Assembly: GCF_004123795.1 (NCBI RefSeq)
Contig: NZ_MSSM01000015.1
Coordinates: 1 to 64,000, forward strand
Direction: 5' to 3'
Length of the DNA: 64,000 bases
From: Lacticaseibacillus chiayiensis
Lineage (GTDB): Bacteria; Bacillota; Bacilli; Lactobacillales; Lactobacillaceae
Positions 62,149-64,000 of the stretch are shown in pieces. The translations under genes and the position numbers were made by a program. The notes below the pieces were generated by a model, which was not told the DNA's origin, did no database searches, and saw only the letters and a list, made by a program, of their open reading frames with translations. Every line of letters begins with the position of its first letter. The stretch's first letter is position 1.

Positions 62149-63255
62149 ATGGCTTTAACAGCAGGTATTGTCGGGCTTCCCAATGTCGGTAAGTCCACAC
62201 TTTTTAACGCAATCACAAAAGCAGGCGCCGAAATGGCCAATTATCCGTTTGCGACCATTGATCCCAATGTCGGGATGGTCGAAGTGCCGGATAAGCGGTT
62301 GGCGCGGATTGACGAATTGATTCCGGCTAAGAAAATTATTCATACGACTTTTGAGTTTACGGATATTGCCGGGATTGTGAAAGGCGCTTCCAAGGGTGAG
62401 GGGCTTGGCAACAAGTTTCTGGAAAACATTCGCCAGGTAGATGCGATTGTGCACGTTGTTCGGGCATTTGATGACGACAACATTACCAGCGTCACCGGTA
62501 AAGTCGATCCGTTGGAAGACATGGCCACGATTAACATGGAACTGGCGATCGCCGATTTGGATTCGGTCAATAAACGATATGCTAAAGTCGAAAAAGTTGC
62601 TCGTACCCAAACCAAAGACAAGGAAGCCCAAACGGAGTTTAAAGTGTTGCAAAAGATCAAGCCGGTTCTTGAAGACGGCGGGATGGTGCGCAGTATTGAC
62701 TTTGATAAAGATGAACAAAAGATCGTCAAGGGCTTGTTCTTGTTAACGAGCAAACCGGTGCTTTATGTTGCCAATATTGCGGAAGAAGCCATGGCTGATC
62801 CGGATTCCGTCGATTACGTCAAACAAATCAAAGCCGAAGCGGCCAAAGAAGGCGCTGAAGTGATTGCTATTTCGGCCAAGACCGAAGAGGAAATTGCCGA
62901 ACTGGATGATGACGAAAAAGCCGACTTTTTGGCGGCAGAAGGCGTCGATGAATCCGGTTTGGATAAACTCATCAAGGCTAGCTATCATTTGCTGGGCTTA
63001 GCAACTTTCTTTACGGCGGGCGGCAAGGAAACCCGCGCCTGGACGTTTAAACGCGGCATGAAGGCGCCTCAAGTTGCCGGTATCATTCATTCGGACTTTG
63101 AGCGCGGCTTTATCCGGGCCGAGACGATGTCATTTACGGATCTGGACAAATATGGTTCCGTACAGGCAGTCAAGGAAGCTGGACGTTATCGCTCTGAAGG
63201 TAAGGAATATCAAGTGCAAGATGGGGATATCATTGAATTTCGGTTCAATGTTTAA
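62149..63255 (+). CDS. ychF: Ribosome-binding ATPase YchF (OLA1 family)
   Basis: A 368-aa OBG-like P-loop protein: G1 GLPNVGKSTLFN (residues 8-19), TIDPNVGMVEVPD, DIAGIVKGASKGEGLGNKFL, a coiled-coil insertion (about 120-200) and a C-terminal TGS domain (about 285-368). It hydrolyses ATP rather than GTP and binds 70S ribosomes. The start is clear but the ribosome site (AGAAAGTG) is modest. Confidence 0.96.
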   Translation: MALTAGIVGLPNVGKSTLFNAITKAGAEMANYPFATIDPNVGMVEVPDKRLARIDELIPAKKIIHTTFEFTDIAGIVKGASKGEGLGNKFLENIRQVDAIVHVVRAFDDDNITSVTGKVDPLEDMATINMELAIADLDSVNKRYAKVEKVARTQTKDKEAQTEFKVLQKIKPVLEDGGMVRSIDFDKDEQKIVKGLFLLTSKPVLYVANIAEEAMADPDSVDYVKQIKAEAAKEGAEVIAISAKTEEEIAELDDDEKADFLAAEGVDESGLDKLIKASYHLLGLATFFTAGGKETRAWTFKRGMKAPQVAGIIHSDFERGFIRAETMSFTDLDKYGSVQAVKEAGRYRSEGKEYQVQDGDIIEFRFNV

Positions 63256-63310
63256 TGTGCAAGCCGAAAAGTCGCACACGATGATGATGACTTTAAGATA
63301 GGAGTTACAA

Positions 63311-64000
63311 ATGGCAAAGAAGCAAACAACGGACACGAACCAAACAGTAGACAGCGCTGCAGTTGATCAACAGCAGACTGCGGCATCGTCCGCGGCTGAT
63401 GTGCAGCAGTCGGCAGCAACGATGGCGAGCAAGAATGCCCATGTTAAACAAGAGCGGCCAGCCACGACTGTACCGGAAATGATCGCAAAGCTGACGAATA
63501 AGAATAACGAATATGTTTTCAAGCTGCGGCGTGAATTAAAGGACGGCGGGATGAGTGATGCGGATGAGGAAGCATTGCTTAAAACAATGTTGCCGGAAAT
63601 GATTACTGCCCAACGGCAAGGCAAACCGGCGAATCAACTTTATGGGCCGGTGACGGTAAAGGCAAGTGAAATTCTACACGCACCGAAGCCAGAACCGAAA
63701 AAGCCGCTTTGGTTGCTGGTTGCCGATCAAAGTCTGTTTTTCATGGCTATTCTCGCAGTTGTGTACGGGGTGATGACTTACATCAATCCGAAGTCGCAAA
63801 ATAATGCTAGCAACAGTTTTGTTTATCTTGTCATGTTAAGTCTCATGGCTGGTCTTTTCTTTGTGTACTACGCTGATTGGATGGAACGGGACAAGAAGAA
63901 TCGTCGCAGTGCCTGGTTAGTGCTAGGTAGCGGAATTGTGTTGGTTTTCGCAGTTACCATTATCGGTGGCGCCTTAACGATGCTTAACACACCATTGACC
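63311..64000 (+). CDS. DUF1129 membrane protein (partial, cut by window edge)
   Basis: The frame from ATG 63311 (GGAGTTACAA site) runs out of the window. It begins with a Gln/Ala/Thr-rich disordered stretch, then a DUF1129 domain (LTNKNNEYVFKLRRELKDGGMSDADEE) and membrane helices (FFMAILAVVYGVM, FVYLVMLSLMAGLFFVYY, LVLGSGIVLVFAVTIIGGAL). It commonly follows ychF in lactobacilli. At least 230 codons are visible. Confidence 0.9.
   Translation, partial: MAKKQTTDTNQTVDSAAVDQQQTAASSAADVQQSAATMASKNAHVKQERPATTVPEMIAKLTNKNNEYVFKLRRELKDGGMSDADEEALLKTMLPEMITAQRQGKPANQLYGPVTVKASEILHAPKPEPKKPLWLLVADQSLFFMAILAVVYGVMTYINPKSQNNASNSFVYLVMLSLMAGLFFVYYADWMERDKKNRRSAWLVLGSGIVLVFAVTIIGGALTMLNTPLT

Noticed and set aside
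62155-62718. 187-codon minus-strand frame inside ychF
   Set aside because: Shadow of ychF, whose P-loop and TGS regions are intact.

Overview
The window is chromosomal DNA of a low-to-mid GC lactic acid bacterium, almost certainly of the Lacticaseibacillus casei/paracasei/rhamnosus group. Support comes from a D-2-hydroxyisocaproate dehydrogenase that closely matches the remembered L. casei/paracasei enzyme, from heterofermentative phosphoketolase plus acetate kinase, from a WxL surface-protein operon, and from the near-origin block rsmG-noc-soj-spo0J-DUF951-ychF-DUF1129 at the right end. This suggests the window lies close to oriC. No rRNA, tRNA or CRISPR array was recognised.

Layout. 1-0.2 kb: tail of an IS3-family transposase. 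0.35-2.7 kb: anaerobic ribonucleotide reductase nrdD behind an unusual nested hairpin. 2.8-3.4 kb: membrane-bound XRE regulator. 3.6-7.3 kb (minus strand, AT-richer): a bacteriocin island with a pediocin-like class IIa bacteriocin, its immunity protein, two further small peptides (one with a double-glycine leader), a rhomboid-type protease, a frameshifted peptidase/ABC exporter and a second immunity-like protein. 7.3-8.6 kb: gene-poor. 8.7-16.8 kb: envelope and housekeeping genes (PAP2 phosphatase, LD-carboxypeptidase, Ddl ligase, Ogt, D-HicDH, NCS2 purine permease). 17-18.4 kb: small proteins and a GNAT. 18.8-25 kb: a four-gene WxL surface operon followed by an Mga-like regulator; the first gene carries a T9 tract that puts the well-placed ATG out of frame. 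25-42 kb: DUF805, rarA, ackA, phosphoesterase, HhH glycosylase, thiamine-binding protein, MFS exporter, xfp phosphoketolase, OppA lipoprotein, NUDIX, baeRF, FAD protein. 42-51 kb: NADH oxidase, TPM protein, TauE/DUF1634 exporter, an SOS-box gene, flavodoxin, 2-hydroxyacid dehydrogenase, PNPOx-like. 51.7-53.7 kb: Asp23/AmaP envelope-stress operon. 54-56.3 kb: DUF969-DUF979-pcp, a pyroglutamate module. 56.4-58.4 kb: F420-type oxidoreductase, gatD and an unknown gene. 58.7-64 kb: the origin-proximal block.

Two things stand out beyond routine annotation. First, a family of ~115-120 bp imperfect palindromes (seven full copies and one fragment) shows compensatory changes in its stems. Four copies end just upstream of the Shine-Dalgarno of a gene in the same orientation (GNAT, ackA, the 80-aa gene and the GlsB/Asp23 operon). 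Second, the bacteriocin island couples an intact class IIa bacteriocin/immunity pair to a broken exporter, a rhomboid protease and two unfamiliar peptides. A near-perfect LexA box inside a well-formed promoter ahead of an unrecognised 101-aa gene, and the homopolymer-dependent frame of the WxL operon's first gene, are also worth testing.
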